Below are positions 1 to 8,059 of a stretch of DNA of 32,498 bases, in pieces (the first letter of the stretch is position 1; each line of letters opens with the position of its first letter). The notes under the pieces were generated by a model. That model saw only the letters and a program-made list of their open reading frames with translations, searched no databases and was not told where the DNA came from. The stretch covers positions 1 to 32,498 of the forward strand of contig NZ_JALCYY010000055.1 of the NCBI RefSeq assembly GCF_022690685.1, read 5' to 3'. The position numbers and the translations under genes were made by a program. Source of the stretch: Anaeromyxobacter terrae (GTDB lineage: Bacteria > Myxococcota > Myxococcia > Myxococcales > Anaeromyxobacteraceae).

Positions 1-26
1 GCCGCGCCGCGGACGGCGCGGGTCAC
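1..26 (-). CDS. possible 5' end of a minus-strand gene running off the window
   Basis: A GTG codon (complement of 24-26) lies two bases after the surE stop on the same strand and opens a frame that stays open to the window edge. Only eight codons are visible, so no product can be named. In many proteobacteria surE is followed by pcm (protein-L-isoaspartate methyltransferase), which would suit the position, but that is inference. The nearest Shine-Dalgarno-like GGAG, inside the end of surE, is about 14 bases away, which is long. Confidence 0.25.
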
Positions 27-28
27 CG

Positions 29-793
29 TCAAAGCGACGGCTCCTTCGTGTACCCGGGCAAGGTCCAGCTCCGCATCTCCTTCAGCACGGCGTCGTGCGT
101 GGAGTCGAGGTGGAGCGGCGTGACCGCGACGAGGCCGTCCTTCAGCACGCAGTTGCAGTCGGAGCCCGGTATGTCCTCGTTGGTGGGACCGCCCTCGCCG
201 CCGATCCAGTAGTACTTGCGGCCGCGCGGATCGGTCTTCTCGACGACCTCGTTGCCGTAGGTCCGGCGCCCGAGGCGGGCGAACCGGAACCCGCGCACCG
301 GGCCGGGCGGGACGTTGACGTTGAGCAGGAGCCGCGCCGGCGGGGAGGTCGCGACCATGTGCCGCGCGAGCGCCGCCGCGAACCGGGCGGCGTCCTCGAA
401 CGCGTGGGGCGGCGACGACGCGAGCGACGCCGCGATCGCGTGCACCCCGAGGAGCGCGCCCTCCATCGCCGCCGCCACGGTGCCGGAGTAGAGGACGTCG
501 TTGCCGAGGTTCGGGCCGTGGTTGATGCCGGAGACGACGACGTCCGGCCGTGCGTCGCGGAGCACGTGGTTCAGGCCCATGTAGACGGCGTCCGTCGGCG
601 TCCCGTCCACGGCGTACCAGCGCGGCGCGACCTCGAGGAGGCGCAGCGGGCGGTGGAGCGAGATCGCGTGCGACGAGGCGGACTGCTCGCGGTCGGGCGC
701 GACCACCCACACCTCGTCGCCTTCGAATGCGGCGGCGAGCGCCGAGAGCCCCGGCGCGTGCACGCCGTCGTCGTTCGAGAGCAGGACTCGCAC
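29..793 (-). CDS. surE: 5'/3'-nucleotidase SurE
   Basis: Stationary-phase survival nucleotidase, a cytosolic metal-dependent phosphatase that removes phosphate from nucleoside 5'- and 3'-monophosphates. The 254-residue length is normal for the family. The N-terminus carries the diagnostic NDDG motif (D8, D9 as metal ligands), followed by the PDREQSASSHA stretch around residues 33-43 that supplies the conserved serine, and SGINHGPNLG near residue 90 supplying the asparagine. The conserved YWIGG segment is near the C-terminus. The start is a GTG; the motif begins six residues in, so no upstream start is plausible. It lies downstream of a marR-type gene on the same strand, separated by a strong GC hairpin, so it may be transcribed separately. 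Confidence 0.95.
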   Translation of the reverse strand: MRVLLSNDDGVHAPGLSALAAAFEGDEVWVVAPDREQSASSHAISLHRPLRLLEVAPRWYAVDGTPTDAVYMGLNHVLRDARPDVVVSGINHGPNLGNDVLYSGTVAAAMEGALLGVHAIAASLASSPPHAFEDAARFAAALARHMVATSPPARLLLNVNVPPGPVRGFRFARLGRRTYGNEVVEKTDPRGRKYYWIGGEGGPTNEDIPGSDCNCVLKDGLVAVTPLHLDSTHDAVLKEMRSWTLPGYTKEPSL

Positions 794-816
794 GCGCGAG
801 AATGTACCAACCGGAC

Positions 817-852
817 CGGCGCGCCGCCAGGCGAGCAGGCGGCGGCGCGCCG
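817..852. terminator. perfect 12-bp GC hairpin between marR-type gene and surE
   Basis: Arms CGGCGCGCCGCC (817-828) and GGCGGCGCGCCG (841-852) are perfectly complementary with a 12-base loop. It sits directly 3' of the marR-type gene and 5' of surE, both minus strand. No T-tract follows on the minus strand, so it may be a weak terminator or an mRNA-stability hairpin rather than a canonical intrinsic terminator. Confidence 0.5.
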
Positions 853-863
853 AGCGCGCGAGA

Positions 864-1355
864 TCAGCCCATCCGCGTGAGCTCGGCCGCGAGCACCTCG
901 GCCACCTCGCGCGCGTGCTGTACGGACGCGGGGCGCACGCGGGCGAGCGCGCGCCGGACCGCAGCCTCGACCGTGCCCGTCCGGAGATCGTCGACGGTGC
1001 GCCCCTTCGACGTGAGGCTGAGGAGCGCCCGCCGTGCGTCGGAGGGATCCGGGTGCCGCTCGAGGAGGCCGCGATCGCCGAGCCTCTTCAGGATCCCGGT
1101 GAGCGTGCTCGGGTGGAGGTGCAGGATCTCGGAGAGCTCCCCCGCGGAGATGCCCGGATAGCGACCGACGATCCGGACCACGAGCCGCTGCGGCGCGGTG
1201 ATGCGCAGCCGCGACTCCATCCGCTTGGAGGCGGACTGGAGCGCGTGATCGAGTGCCCAGAGCGTCCGCATGAACTCCAGGACGGGGCCGAGCGTCCTCT
1301 TCCCGTTGACCTGGATCTCTGCGTTCCTCTGGGCGCGTGCGGACATGGCGATCAT
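864..1355 (-). CDS. MarR-family transcriptional regulator
   Basis: A 163-residue winged-helix DNA-binding protein. The central region (about residues 55-125) reads as a MarR fold: an ITAPQRLVVRIVG helix, a GISAGELSEIL helix-turn-helix with recognition helix LHPSTLTGILKRL, and the wing DRGLLERHPDPSDARRALLSLT, with the DPSDARR motif typical of MarR wings. N- and C-terminal helices would form the dimer interface. The ATG start is preceded by GAGGTG at good spacing. It is divergent from an orphan GAF histidine kinase across a 137-bp spacer that holds a promoter-like sequence with a palindrome, so it may control the kinase and itself. The ligand is not predictable from the sequence. Confidence 0.9.
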   Translation of the reverse strand: MIAMSARAQRNAEIQVNGKRTLGPVLEFMRTLWALDHALQSASKRMESRLRITAPQRLVVRIVGRYPGISAGELSEILHLHPSTLTGILKRLGDRGLLERHPDPSDARRALLSLTSKGRTVDDLRTGTVEAAVRRALARVRPASVQHAREVAEVLAAELTRMG

Positions 1356-1425
1356 TTCACCTCGATCCCCGATCGATTACCACGGGCGAGGGGTCGCGTC
1401 CCGCGCTCGCGCGACCCGCCGACCC

Positions 1426-1454
1426 TTGAATCGGGCAACCCGTTCTGGGTTAAT
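1426..1454 (+). promoter_or_regulatory. sigma70-like promoter with embedded palindrome upstream of the GAF kinase
   Basis: TTGAAT (1426-1431) and GTTAAT (1449-1454) are separated by exactly 17 bases, a reasonable -35/-10 pair about 40 bases ahead of the kinase start at 1493. The spacer and -10 contain the perfect inverted repeat AACCC-GTTCT-GGGTT (1437-1451), positioned where a bound repressor would block polymerase. The divergent MarR-type regulator is an obvious candidate. The motifs are seen; the regulation is inferred. Confidence 0.4.
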
Positions 1455-1492
1455 GACGACTCGAACACGCAGTCCGTGTCCGGGGGGACAGC

Positions 1493-3268
1493 TTGGACTG
1501 GCGAGACGGATTCACCGCGTCGCAGCGCGCGGGCGGCACCGCTCCCTCCTTGGAAGCGGAGCGCTCCGCGCGCGCGGACGCCGAGGCGTCGGCCGCGCGG
1601 ATGGAGCGGCTCCAGTCCGTCACCGCCGCGCTCTCGCGCGCGCGGACTCCGGACGAGGTGGCCGAGGTCACCCTGGGGCGCGGCGTCAGCGCGCTCGGTG
1701 GGGCGCGGGGTCTCCTGCTCGTTCCCGGCGCCGGCGGTGGCATGGACGTGCTCCCGTCCGGCGACGGCGTGGGGGCCGCCGCGGCCGCGCGCCTCGGCGG
1801 TCCGGGTCCGGTCCGGGACGCGTTCCACTCGAGGACGCCGATGTTCCTGGAGGATCGCGCCTCGCTGGCGGCGCTGTACCCGGGGCACGACGGGCTCGCC
1901 GGAGAGGCCTTCATCGCGCTGCCCCTGCCGTCGCAGGGGCTGCCGCTCGGCGTGCTCTACGTGGCCTACGACGCGCCGCGCGCGTTTCCGGACGCGGAGC
2001 GCGCGCTCGCCGTCACGATCGCGTCCCAGTGCGCCCAGGCGCTCGACCGCGCACGGCTCTTCGTGGCCGAGCGGCTCGCCCGCGCCGAGGCGGTCGCGGC
2101 CCAGCGGCGGCTGGCGTTCCTCGACGACGTGTCGGCGCTCCTCGCCGCGACCCTCGAGGAGGAAGAGATGGCCGCCGGGGTGGTGCGGCTCGCGGTGCCC
2201 GCGCTCGGCGACTGGGCGTGTGTGCTCGCGCTGCGCGACGAGGGGCTCGTCGCGGCGGCGCGGCTCGGCCTCGAGAGCGTGGGCGCGCCCGTCGAGGCGC
2301 GCGCGCGTGCGCTGGCCGTCGAGCGGCTCCTCATCGCCGGTGAGCCGCCGCGGCCCGAGCCGATCGACGAGTTCCCCGAGCTCCCCGCAGCCGGTCCCGC
2401 GCCGAGGTCCGCGGTGGTCGCGGCGCTCGTGGCCGGCGGCGAGGCGCTCGGCATCCTGGCGGTGGCGAGCGCCGATCCCGCCCGGCGGTACGGTGCGGCG
2501 GATCGGGTGCTCGTCGGCGAGGTGGCGCGACGCACCGCGCTCGCGATCGCCCACGCCCGGCTCCTCCGCGACGCCCGGGCGGCGGCGCGCGCGCGCGAGG
2601 AGTTCCTCCAGGTCGCGTCCCATGAGCTGCGTGGGCCGCTCGGGACGCTGCGGCTCGGGGTGCAGCTGCTGCTCCGCGACCAGCGCGGCGGACCCGCGAC
2701 GAAGCCGTCCGAGCCGCGGCTGCGGATGATCGGGCGGCAGGCCGATCGCCTGGTGCGCCTCGCCGATGCCCTCCTCGACGTGTCGCGCATCACGGCCGGG
2801 CGGCTCGTGCTCGCGCGGGAGGAGGCGGATCTCGCGGCCCTCGTCCGCGAGGTGGCCGGGCGCTACACCGAGGAGGCCTCCGACGCGGGGTGCGCGCTCA
2901 CGTGCGACGCGCCCGGCCCGGTCCGCTGCCCCTTCGACGCGGCGCGCATCGAGCAGGTGCTCTCGAACCTCGTCTCGAACGCGCTCAAGTACGGCCAGGG
3001 AAAGCCGGTCCACGTGAGCATCGCCGCGTCGAGCGCCTCGGCGCGTGTGACGGTGGCGGACCGCGGCATCGGCATCGCTCCCGCCGACCAGGAGCGGATC
3101 TTCGGCCGCTTCGAGCGCGCCGTGTCCGGGCGCCACTACTCGGGGCTCGGGCTCGGCCTGTGGATCGTGCAGCAGATCGTCGCGGCGCACGGCGGCAGCA
3201 TCGGCGTCGAGAGCACGCCCGGGCAGGGCTCGTCGTTCACGGTGGAGCTGCCGCTCGCCGCCGACTGA
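1493..3268 (+). CDS. GAF-domain sensor histidine kinase (no receiver)
   Basis: A 591-residue cytosolic sensor kinase. Two GAF-like modules (about residues 40-185 and 205-355) precede a HisKA dimerisation domain with the phospho-acceptor H377 in ASHELRGPL, then a HATPase_c domain with N box (NLVSNALKYG), G1 box (DRGIGI), F box (ERIFGRFER) and G2 box (SGLGLGLWIV). No membrane segments are visible, so it should sense an intracellular or diffusible signal through the GAF domains. No receiver domain or adjacent response regulator is present, making it an orphan kinase. The H box has Gly where Thr/Asn is usual. The start is a TTG preceded by a GGGGGG run; the first ~30 residues are low-complexity, so a slightly later start is possible. 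Divergent from the MarR-type gene. Confidence 0.9.
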   Translation: MDWRDGFTASQRAGGTAPSLEAERSARADAEASAARMERLQSVTAALSRARTPDEVAEVTLGRGVSALGGARGLLLVPGAGGGMDVLPSGDGVGAAAAARLGGPGPVRDAFHSRTPMFLEDRASLAALYPGHDGLAGEAFIALPLPSQGLPLGVLYVAYDAPRAFPDAERALAVTIASQCAQALDRARLFVAERLARAEAVAAQRRLAFLDDVSALLAATLEEEEMAAGVVRLAVPALGDWACVLALRDEGLVAAARLGLESVGAPVEARARALAVERLLIAGEPPRPEPIDEFPELPAAGPAPRSAVVAALVAGGEALGILAVASADPARRYGAADRVLVGEVARRTALAIAHARLLRDARAAARAREEFLQVASHELRGPLGTLRLGVQLLLRDQRGGPATKPSEPRLRMIGRQADRLVRLADALLDVSRITAGRLVLAREEADLAALVREVAGRYTEEASDAGCALTCDAPGPVRCPFDAARIEQVLSNLVSNALKYGQGKPVHVSIAASSASARVTVADRGIGIAPADQERIFGRFERAVSGRHYSGLGLGLWIVQQIVAAHGGSIGVESTPGQGSSFTVELPLAAD

Positions 3269-3409
3269 GCGCCGCTCCTCGCGCTGGCCGCCACCCGCGC
3301 GATGGACTCGGTGAGGCGCGAGCGCGCCTACACGCTGCACCTTTACGGGGCGGCCCCGCGCGTGCCAGAGTGCGCGGAACGCGCGCGGGGAGGGGAGCGC
3401 CGCCGCGTC

Positions 3410-4858
3410 ATGCTCTCCATCGTCCGCCTGCCTGCCGCGCTCTTGCGCGGGCTGTTCCTCGTTGCCGCGGCGCCGGCCCTCGGGCTCCTCCGCGGCGCGC
3501 CCCCGCCGATGGGCGGCGGCCGCGCCACCGGTCCCACGAGCCGCGTCCGCACCTCGCTCCGCGCGTCGTCCGCCGAGGGGCTCTTCGCGGAGCTCGTCGC
3601 CGCGACCGCCGGTCCCACGGTGCTCATTGCGTGGGCGCTCCACCTGGGCGCGACGCCGCTCGAGGTGGGGTTCATCGCGGCGCTGCCGCAGCTCGCGCAG
3701 ATCGTGCAGCTCCCCGCCGCGTGGGCCACCGCGACCTTCGGCCGGCGGCGCGTGGCGGTGAGCGCGGTGACGCTCTCGCGCCAGGCGCTCCTCCCGCTCG
3801 CCGCGCTCCCGTTCCTGCCCCTGTCGACGCCCGCGGCGCGCGCGCTCCTGCTCGTGGTCGCCGCGCTGTCCGCGGCGCTCTCGGTGGTCGGGAACAACGC
3901 GTGGGTCGCCTGGATGGGCGAGCTCGTCCCGGCGCGGCTCCGCGGCCGCTACTTCGGGCGGCGCACCGCGCTCTGCACCGCCGGGGGCACGCTCGCGGGG
4001 CTCGGCGTCGCGCGGCTGCTCGACGCGGTCGCGGGCGGCAGGGGCGCGGCGGTCGCGCTCGCGGGGCTAGCGCTCGCCGCATCGGCGCTCGGCGCGACGA
4101 CGACGGCGCTCATGCTCCGCCAGCACGAGCCGCCCGCGCCCGCCCCGGCGCCGCCGTCGCTGGCGGACGCGCTCCGGCCGCTGCGCGACCGCGACGCGCG
4201 CGCCGTGCTCGTCTACCAGGTGGCGTGGAACGGCTCCGTCGGCCTCGCGGGCGGCTACTTCACGCTCTACCTGCTCCAGGACCTCCGGGCCGGCTTCATG
4301 CTCGTCGCGGCCCACGCCGCCATCGGCGCGGGCACGCGGTTCCTGACGGCGCCGCTCTGGGGGCGCGTCCTCGATCGCGCCGGCGCGCGGCCGGTGCTGG
4401 CCGCCTGCTCGTTCGCCGCGGCGGGGCTGCCGCTCCTGTGGCTCGCGAGCTCGCCGGGCTGGCTGTGGCCCATCGCGCTCGACGCCGCGATCGGCGGCGT
4501 CGCCTGGGGCGGCCACGCGCTCGCGTCCCTCGCGCTCCCGCTCGAGATCGGCGCGCGGCGCGACCGTCCGTTCCACCTCGCCGCGTTCGCGATGGCGGGC
4601 GGCATGGCGTACGCCGCCGCCGTGACGCTGGGAGGTCTCGCCGCTGCCGCGCTGCCGCCAGAGGTCGCCACCCTGGGCCGCGCGGGAGGCACCGGCCTCG
4701 AGCTCGTGTTCGTCGTGTCGGCCGCGGGGCGGTTCGCGAGCGCGCTCCTCGCGCTCCGCACGGATGCCCGCGGCGCGGTCTCGCTCGCCGAGGTGCACCA
4801 CGCCGCGACCGGCGCGGCGCGCGGGGCGCTCGCGTACGTCAGGATCCTCAGGCGGTGA
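3410..4858 (+). CDS. MFS transporter
   Basis: About 482 residues, strongly hydrophobic in many blocks, reading as a 12-helix major facilitator. The loop between the second and third helices has the signature-like AAWATATFGRRRVAV, and the segment ELVPARLRGRYFGRR resembles the 'PxxxRGRxxG' intracellular loop of a subgroup of MFS proteins annotated as uncharacterised. The ATG at 3410 follows AGGGGAG at good spacing. An in-frame upstream ATG at 3302 would add 36 residues of charged sequence before the first hydrophobic segment and is less likely. Substrate unknown. It converges on the YbaK-type gene with 39 bases between stops. Confidence 0.85.
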   Translation: MLSIVRLPAALLRGLFLVAAAPALGLLRGAPPPMGGGRATGPTSRVRTSLRASSAEGLFAELVAATAGPTVLIAWALHLGATPLEVGFIAALPQLAQIVQLPAAWATATFGRRRVAVSAVTLSRQALLPLAALPFLPLSTPAARALLLVVAALSAALSVVGNNAWVAWMGELVPARLRGRYFGRRTALCTAGGTLAGLGVARLLDAVAGGRGAAVALAGLALAASALGATTTALMLRQHEPPAPAPAPPSLADALRPLRDRDARAVLVYQVAWNGSVGLAGGYFTLYLLQDLRAGFMLVAAHAAIGAGTRFLTAPLWGRVLDRAGARPVLAACSFAAAGLPLLWLASSPGWLWPIALDAAIGGVAWGGHALASLALPLEIGARRDRPFHLAAFAMAGGMAYAAAVTLGGLAAAALPPEVATLGRAGGTGLELVFVVSAAGRFASALLALRTDARGAVSLAEVHHAATGAARGALAYVRILRR

Positions 4859-4897
4859 CGAGGGGCGGAGCAGAGCGCGAGCACCACCTCGGCCGCG

Positions 4898-5368
4898 TCA
4901 GAACGGATGCAGCCCGAGCCGCTCGACCGGCACCACGTGCTCCGCGCGCAGCCAGGCGGCCGTGTCGAGCCGGAGCGCGTCCTCGTGCGTACCGCCGCGG
5001 ACGACGATCCACGCCTCGTGCGCGAGCTCGTCGTCGACGTAGATGGGCATGCCGAAGATCCCGAGCGGCGGCTCCGCGCCGACCTCGCAGGGCGTGAACT
5101 TGCCGGAGAAGGCGGTCTCCGGCGCCAGCGCCGCGCGCGCGGCGCCCGTCGCTCGCCGGAGCGCCTCGAGGTCCACGCGCTGCGTGGCGGACACGACCGC
5201 GAGCGCGAGCTTGCCGTCGAGGTCGACCACGACCGGCTTCGCGATCCGCTCCCCGGAGACGTGCTCCGCGGCGGCGAGCCGCTGCGCGGGGACGGCGCGG
5301 ACGTGGACCGAGTGCTCGTAGGCGAGGTGGTGCTGCTTCAGATACCGGTCGATGGGCTCCGGGATCAC
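4898..5368 (-). CDS. YbaK/EbsC-family aminoacyl-tRNA deacylase
   Basis: A 156-residue protein of the Cys-tRNA(Pro)/prolyl-tRNA editing superfamily, which hydrolyses mischarged aminoacyl-tRNAs in trans. Visible family features are the N-terminal VHVRAVPAQRLAAAEHVSG stretch, the invariant lysine K44 in RIAKPVVV, the FSGKFTPCEVGAEPPLG loop matching the GxxPPfG substrate-pocket motif, and the DELAHEAWIVVRGGTHEDALRL C-terminal region. The GTG start is chosen because AGGAGG lies six bases upstream; the frame stays open further upstream but with no family similarity. It could also be a regulatory freestanding editing domain with a different tRNA target. Confidence 0.85.
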   Translation of the reverse strand: MIPEPIDRYLKQHHLAYEHSVHVRAVPAQRLAAAEHVSGERIAKPVVVDLDGKLALAVVSATQRVDLEALRRATGAARAALAPETAFSGKFTPCEVGAEPPLGIFGMPIYVDDELAHEAWIVVRGGTHEDALRLDTAAWLRAEHVVPVERLGLHPF

Positions 5369-5605
5369 GGCGACCTCCTCCGCGTGGTGCGGGCCGGCTG
5401 GGCGATGATCGATCCCTAACCGCGCGCCGGGTCTTGGCGAGCGCGACGGTGGGCCACGGGTGGGGGAGGGCGCGGGGGGGCGAGCCCGTCGGCGGGCGCC
5501 CTCTGCAGGGGCCCTTGCTTCCCGCGACCGGGGGGCGAATCGTTCGCCGGTGACCGCCGACGCGCCGAGGAACGGGCGCCGACCGACCGGCGATCGCACC
5601 TGCGA
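5369..5605. other. 237-bp divergent spacer with a palindrome
   Basis: Separates the YbaK-type gene (minus) from the methyltransferase-like gene (plus). It contains the inverted repeat GGCGAA-TCG-TTCGCC (5534-5548), a possible operator. I see no convincing -35/-10 pair, and the short open frames here have biased, arginine/proline-rich translations that look like chance products of high GC. Confidence 0.4.
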
Positions 5606-6223
5606 ATGGCCCTCGACACCGCAGCTCCGACCCTGGGGCGCCGACCGCGCGCGCCCCGCCCACCGCCGACCGCCCGCGAGCTGGCGCGCGCGGCCCTCGG
5701 CGAGGTGCGCGACGCGGAGGTGCTCGTCGCCGCCGAAGAGGCCGGCGCTCTCTCCGCTGCGCTCGAGCGGGACGGGGCGCGCGTGACGCCCGTCTCGCTC
5801 GGCCCGGACGCGCTCGCATGCCCCGAGGCGTGGCGCTCGATCGACCTGCCGACCTGGTCCTTCGACGCGGTGGTCGCGGAGGGGCTGCTCTCGCGCGCGG
5901 CCGACGTCGAGGCCCTCCTGTACCGGCTGCGCGCCTGGGTGAGGCCCGACGCCCCGTTCGCCTTCGTGGAACAGCTGGCCCCCGCGGCGTGGGACCCCCG
6001 CTCGGCGCCGCCCGACGATGCGCTCGGCGCGCGCGAGCTCGACGCCGTCCGCCGTCACCTGCCCGGGCTCCGTGTCGCACGCCTCCCCGCGCCGGCGGCG
6101 GGACGCCCGGCCTCGCCGTGGGCCGACGCGCTCTGGTCGGCGGTGGAGAGCGCGGCGACGTGGCTGCCCGGCGTCGGCCGCGAGGTGCGGATCGCGGTGC
6201 TCTCGGGCCGCCTGCCGCCGTGA
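5606..6223 (+). CDS. degenerate class I methyltransferase-like protein
   Basis: A 205-residue protein that follows the layout of a small SAM-dependent methyltransferase: residues 37-70 (AEVLVAAEEAGALSAALE, then GARVTPVSLGPDAL) line up with motif I and the acidic loop, and residues 85-120 (FDAVVAEGLLSRAADVEALLYRL, then WVRPDAPFAFVEQ) line up with motifs IV-VI. However, the glycine-rich GxGxG of motif I is replaced by AAEEAG and the acidic residue after beta-2 is missing, so SAM binding is doubtful. No clear Shine-Dalgarno precedes the ATG. It is followed 71 bases later by a radical SAM gene on the same strand; the two may act together. Confidence 0.6.
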   Translation: MALDTAAPTLGRRPRAPRPPPTARELARAALGEVRDAEVLVAAEEAGALSAALERDGARVTPVSLGPDALACPEAWRSIDLPTWSFDAVVAEGLLSRAADVEALLYRLRAWVRPDAPFAFVEQLAPAAWDPRSAPPDDALGARELDAVRRHLPGLRVARLPAPAAGRPASPWADALWSAVESAATWLPGVGREVRIAVLSGRLPP

Positions 6224-6294
6224 CCCCGACGGACTTCGCTAATCGTGAAAATCGCCGAGGCCGGGCGCGCGCCGCGTGGCCACGTTCCGCCGCG

Positions 6295-6996
6295 GTGGCG
6301 ATCCTCGCCTACGATCTCGACCCGACGGAGGGGCTCGCCGGCCCCCGGCTCAAGGCGCTCCTCGACCTCGGGTTCCCATGCAACCTGACCTGCGGCGGAT
6401 GCGCGCGGGGGCGCCAGCGTGGCCGTCCGAACCGCGCCGCCCCGCTGGCGGTCGCGGACCGGCTCGCGGGGCTCGTCGCGGAGACCGCAGCGGGGGCGGT
6501 CTCGCTCGTCCTGTTCGGGGGGGAGCCGCTGCTCGACACGGACGTCGTCGTCGCCTGCTCCGCGCGGGTGCGCGACGCGTGCGCGCGTGACGGGTGCGGC
6601 TACGACGCGACGGTGATCACGAACGCGACGCTCCTCGACGGCTTCGGCGCGCGCCGCCTGTCGCGCGCCGGGGTGACGACGCTGCAGGTCACGATCCCCG
6701 TCGGCGCCCGGGCGGCGTCGCGGAGCTCGCTCGATCAGCAGCGGTTCGGGCGGATCCTGCGCAGCATCCGCGAGGCGCGCGAGGAGCTCGACGTGCTCGT
6801 CCGGTTCGAGGTGGACGGCGCCGAGGACTTGCGCGAGGCGCTCTCGACGGTCCGGGTGCTCGAGCGCGAGGGGATGCTCGCGTCGCCCCACCCCGCCGCC
6901 GTCCTGCTCGGACCGCGCGCGAGCTATGCCGCGCAGGCGCGGGCGCTGTTCCTCGCCCGTCCCGCGCGCACGGCCGCGGTCACTCGATGCCCATGA
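6295..6996 (+). CDS. small radical SAM protein without SPASM domain
   Basis: About 233 residues. The cluster motif CNLTCGGC (C29, C33, C36; CxxxCxxC) binds a [4Fe-4S] cluster that would cleave SAM, followed by FGGEPLL (the GGE SAM-binding motif, near residue 78) and VITNATLL, the strand/loop typical of rSAM-SPASM maturases. The chain ends shortly after the barrel with no C-terminal cysteines, so no auxiliary cluster. The GTG at 6295 is the best in-frame start close to the domain; no good Shine-Dalgarno is visible, and a longer N-terminus in the same frame cannot be excluded. The 3' end overlaps the convergent membrane ferredoxin gene by 17 bases. Substrate unknown; no precursor peptide gene seen nearby. 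Confidence 0.75.
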   Translation: MAILAYDLDPTEGLAGPRLKALLDLGFPCNLTCGGCARGRQRGRPNRAAPLAVADRLAGLVAETAAGAVSLVLFGGEPLLDTDVVVACSARVRDACARDGCGYDATVITNATLLDGFGARRLSRAGVTTLQVTIPVGARAASRSSLDQQRFGRILRSIREAREELDVLVRFEVDGAEDLREALSTVRVLEREGMLASPHPAAVLLGPRASYAAQARALFLARPARTAAVTRCP

Positions 6997-8059
6997 GCCG
7001 GTAGGCGAAGCGGAACGCCTCGGCGGGTAGGCTCGTCTCCCAGAAGCCGGTCGCGCGCGCGAGCGCCCAGAAGCCGAGCAGGGTCGAGAGCGCCACCGCC
7101 GGCACGAGCCACGGAGAGAGCGCGCGCGCTCCCTTGCGCGTCACGCCGAGGCAATCGGGCGTCGTGCACGCGGCCACGCACGACATGCAGCCCGTGCACT
7201 CCGGCGAGATCACCCGGAGGCGCGTGTGCACCGGGATCTCCGCGGGGCACGCGCGCGTGCAGGCGCGGCAGTCGTTGCAGACGTCCGGGTCCCGGCGGAC
7301 GGAGAGCGGCGAGAGCAGGCTCGCGACGCCGAGGAGCGCGCCGTACGGGCAGAGGTAGCGGCACCAGAAGTGCTTCACGACGAGCGACAGCGCCACGAGG
7401 GCGCCGATCACGACGAGGGAGGTCGTCCCGGGGTGCCGGAAGAAGAGGAGCATCTTCGCGTCGGCGGCGGTGTTGAACGGGGAGCGGAGGAACCCCTCGA
7501 TCGCCTCGAGCGGCATCTGCCCGACGGTCCAGACGAAGAAGCCGAGGAGCAGGTACTTGAGCGAGGAGAGGGGGAGGTCGAGCCAGCGCGGCACCGCCGG
7601 CCAGCGGCGGCGCCACAGCGTCCGCTTGCCGAGCCACTCCAGCGCCCGCGAGATCGTGCCCACCGGGCAGACCCAGGAGCAGAACGCCTTCCGCGCGAGG
7701 AACGCGGTCGCGATCGCCGCGAGCAGGATCGTGAGGCCGGCCGGGTGGACCTCGTCCCAGTAGCGGGTGAGGAGGAAGCGCTTCAGGCCCACGAGCGCCG
7801 CGATGGGCAGGAAGCCCTCGACCGCGGGCGGGCGGGCCGCGGTGAGCGGCCCGTCGCTCGTCGCCTGCGAGACGAAGCGGGCGAACTCCAGCCCGACGAG
7901 CGCGAGGAAGGCGAGGTAGGCGAGCTGCACGGCCCAGCGGACGCGCGGCACCAGCCGGTGCGGGTTCGTCCAGCGGACGGGCGCCACGGCGAGGGGACGG
8001 GCAGCGGCCGGGGGAGCGAGCGTGGGCTCGGGGCGAAGCTCGTTCCTAGGGGTGGACAT
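6980..8059 (-). CDS. NapH/YccM-type membrane 4Fe-4S protein
   Basis: A 359-residue integral membrane iron-sulfur protein likely passing electrons between the quinone pool and a periplasmic or cytosolic partner. Several hydrophobic segments (first near residue 40) carry the two characteristic cytoplasmic cysteine motifs CSWVCPVG and CRYLCPYG, followed by two ferredoxin motifs, CNDCRACTRACP and CTGCMSCVAAC. A last hydrophobic helix is near the C-terminus. The ATG at 8059 is favoured over an upstream start in the same frame because the added residues are polar and unlike the family, and GGAG lies upstream. No partner reductase is adjacent. Divergent from the stressosome operon across 180 bp. Confidence 0.85.
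   Translation of the reverse strand: MSTPRNELRPEPTLAPPAAARPLAVAPVRWTNPHRLVPRVRWAVQLAYLAFLALVGLEFARFVSQATSDGPLTAARPPAVEGFLPIAALVGLKRFLLTRYWDEVHPAGLTILLAAIATAFLARKAFCSWVCPVGTISRALEWLGKRTLWRRRWPAVPRWLDLPLSSLKYLLLGFFVWTVGQMPLEAIEGFLRSPFNTAADAKMLLFFRHPGTTSLVVIGALVALSLVVKHFWCRYLCPYGALLGVASLLSPLSVRRDPDVCNDCRACTRACPAEIPVHTRLRVISPECTGCMSCVAACTTPDCLGVTRKGARALSPWLVPAVALSTLLGFWALARATGFWETSLPAEAFRFAYRLMGIE

Noticed and set aside
3302..3409. Extended N-terminus of the MFS transporter from an upstream ATG
   Set aside because: The added 36 residues are charged and lack a ribosome binding site, while ATG 3410 has AGGGGAG in place just before the first hydrophobic segment.
5416..5619. A 67-codon minus-strand frame in the YbaK/methyltransferase-like spacer
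   Set aside because: Arg/Pro-rich composition, no ribosome binding site and no similarity to any family I recognise.
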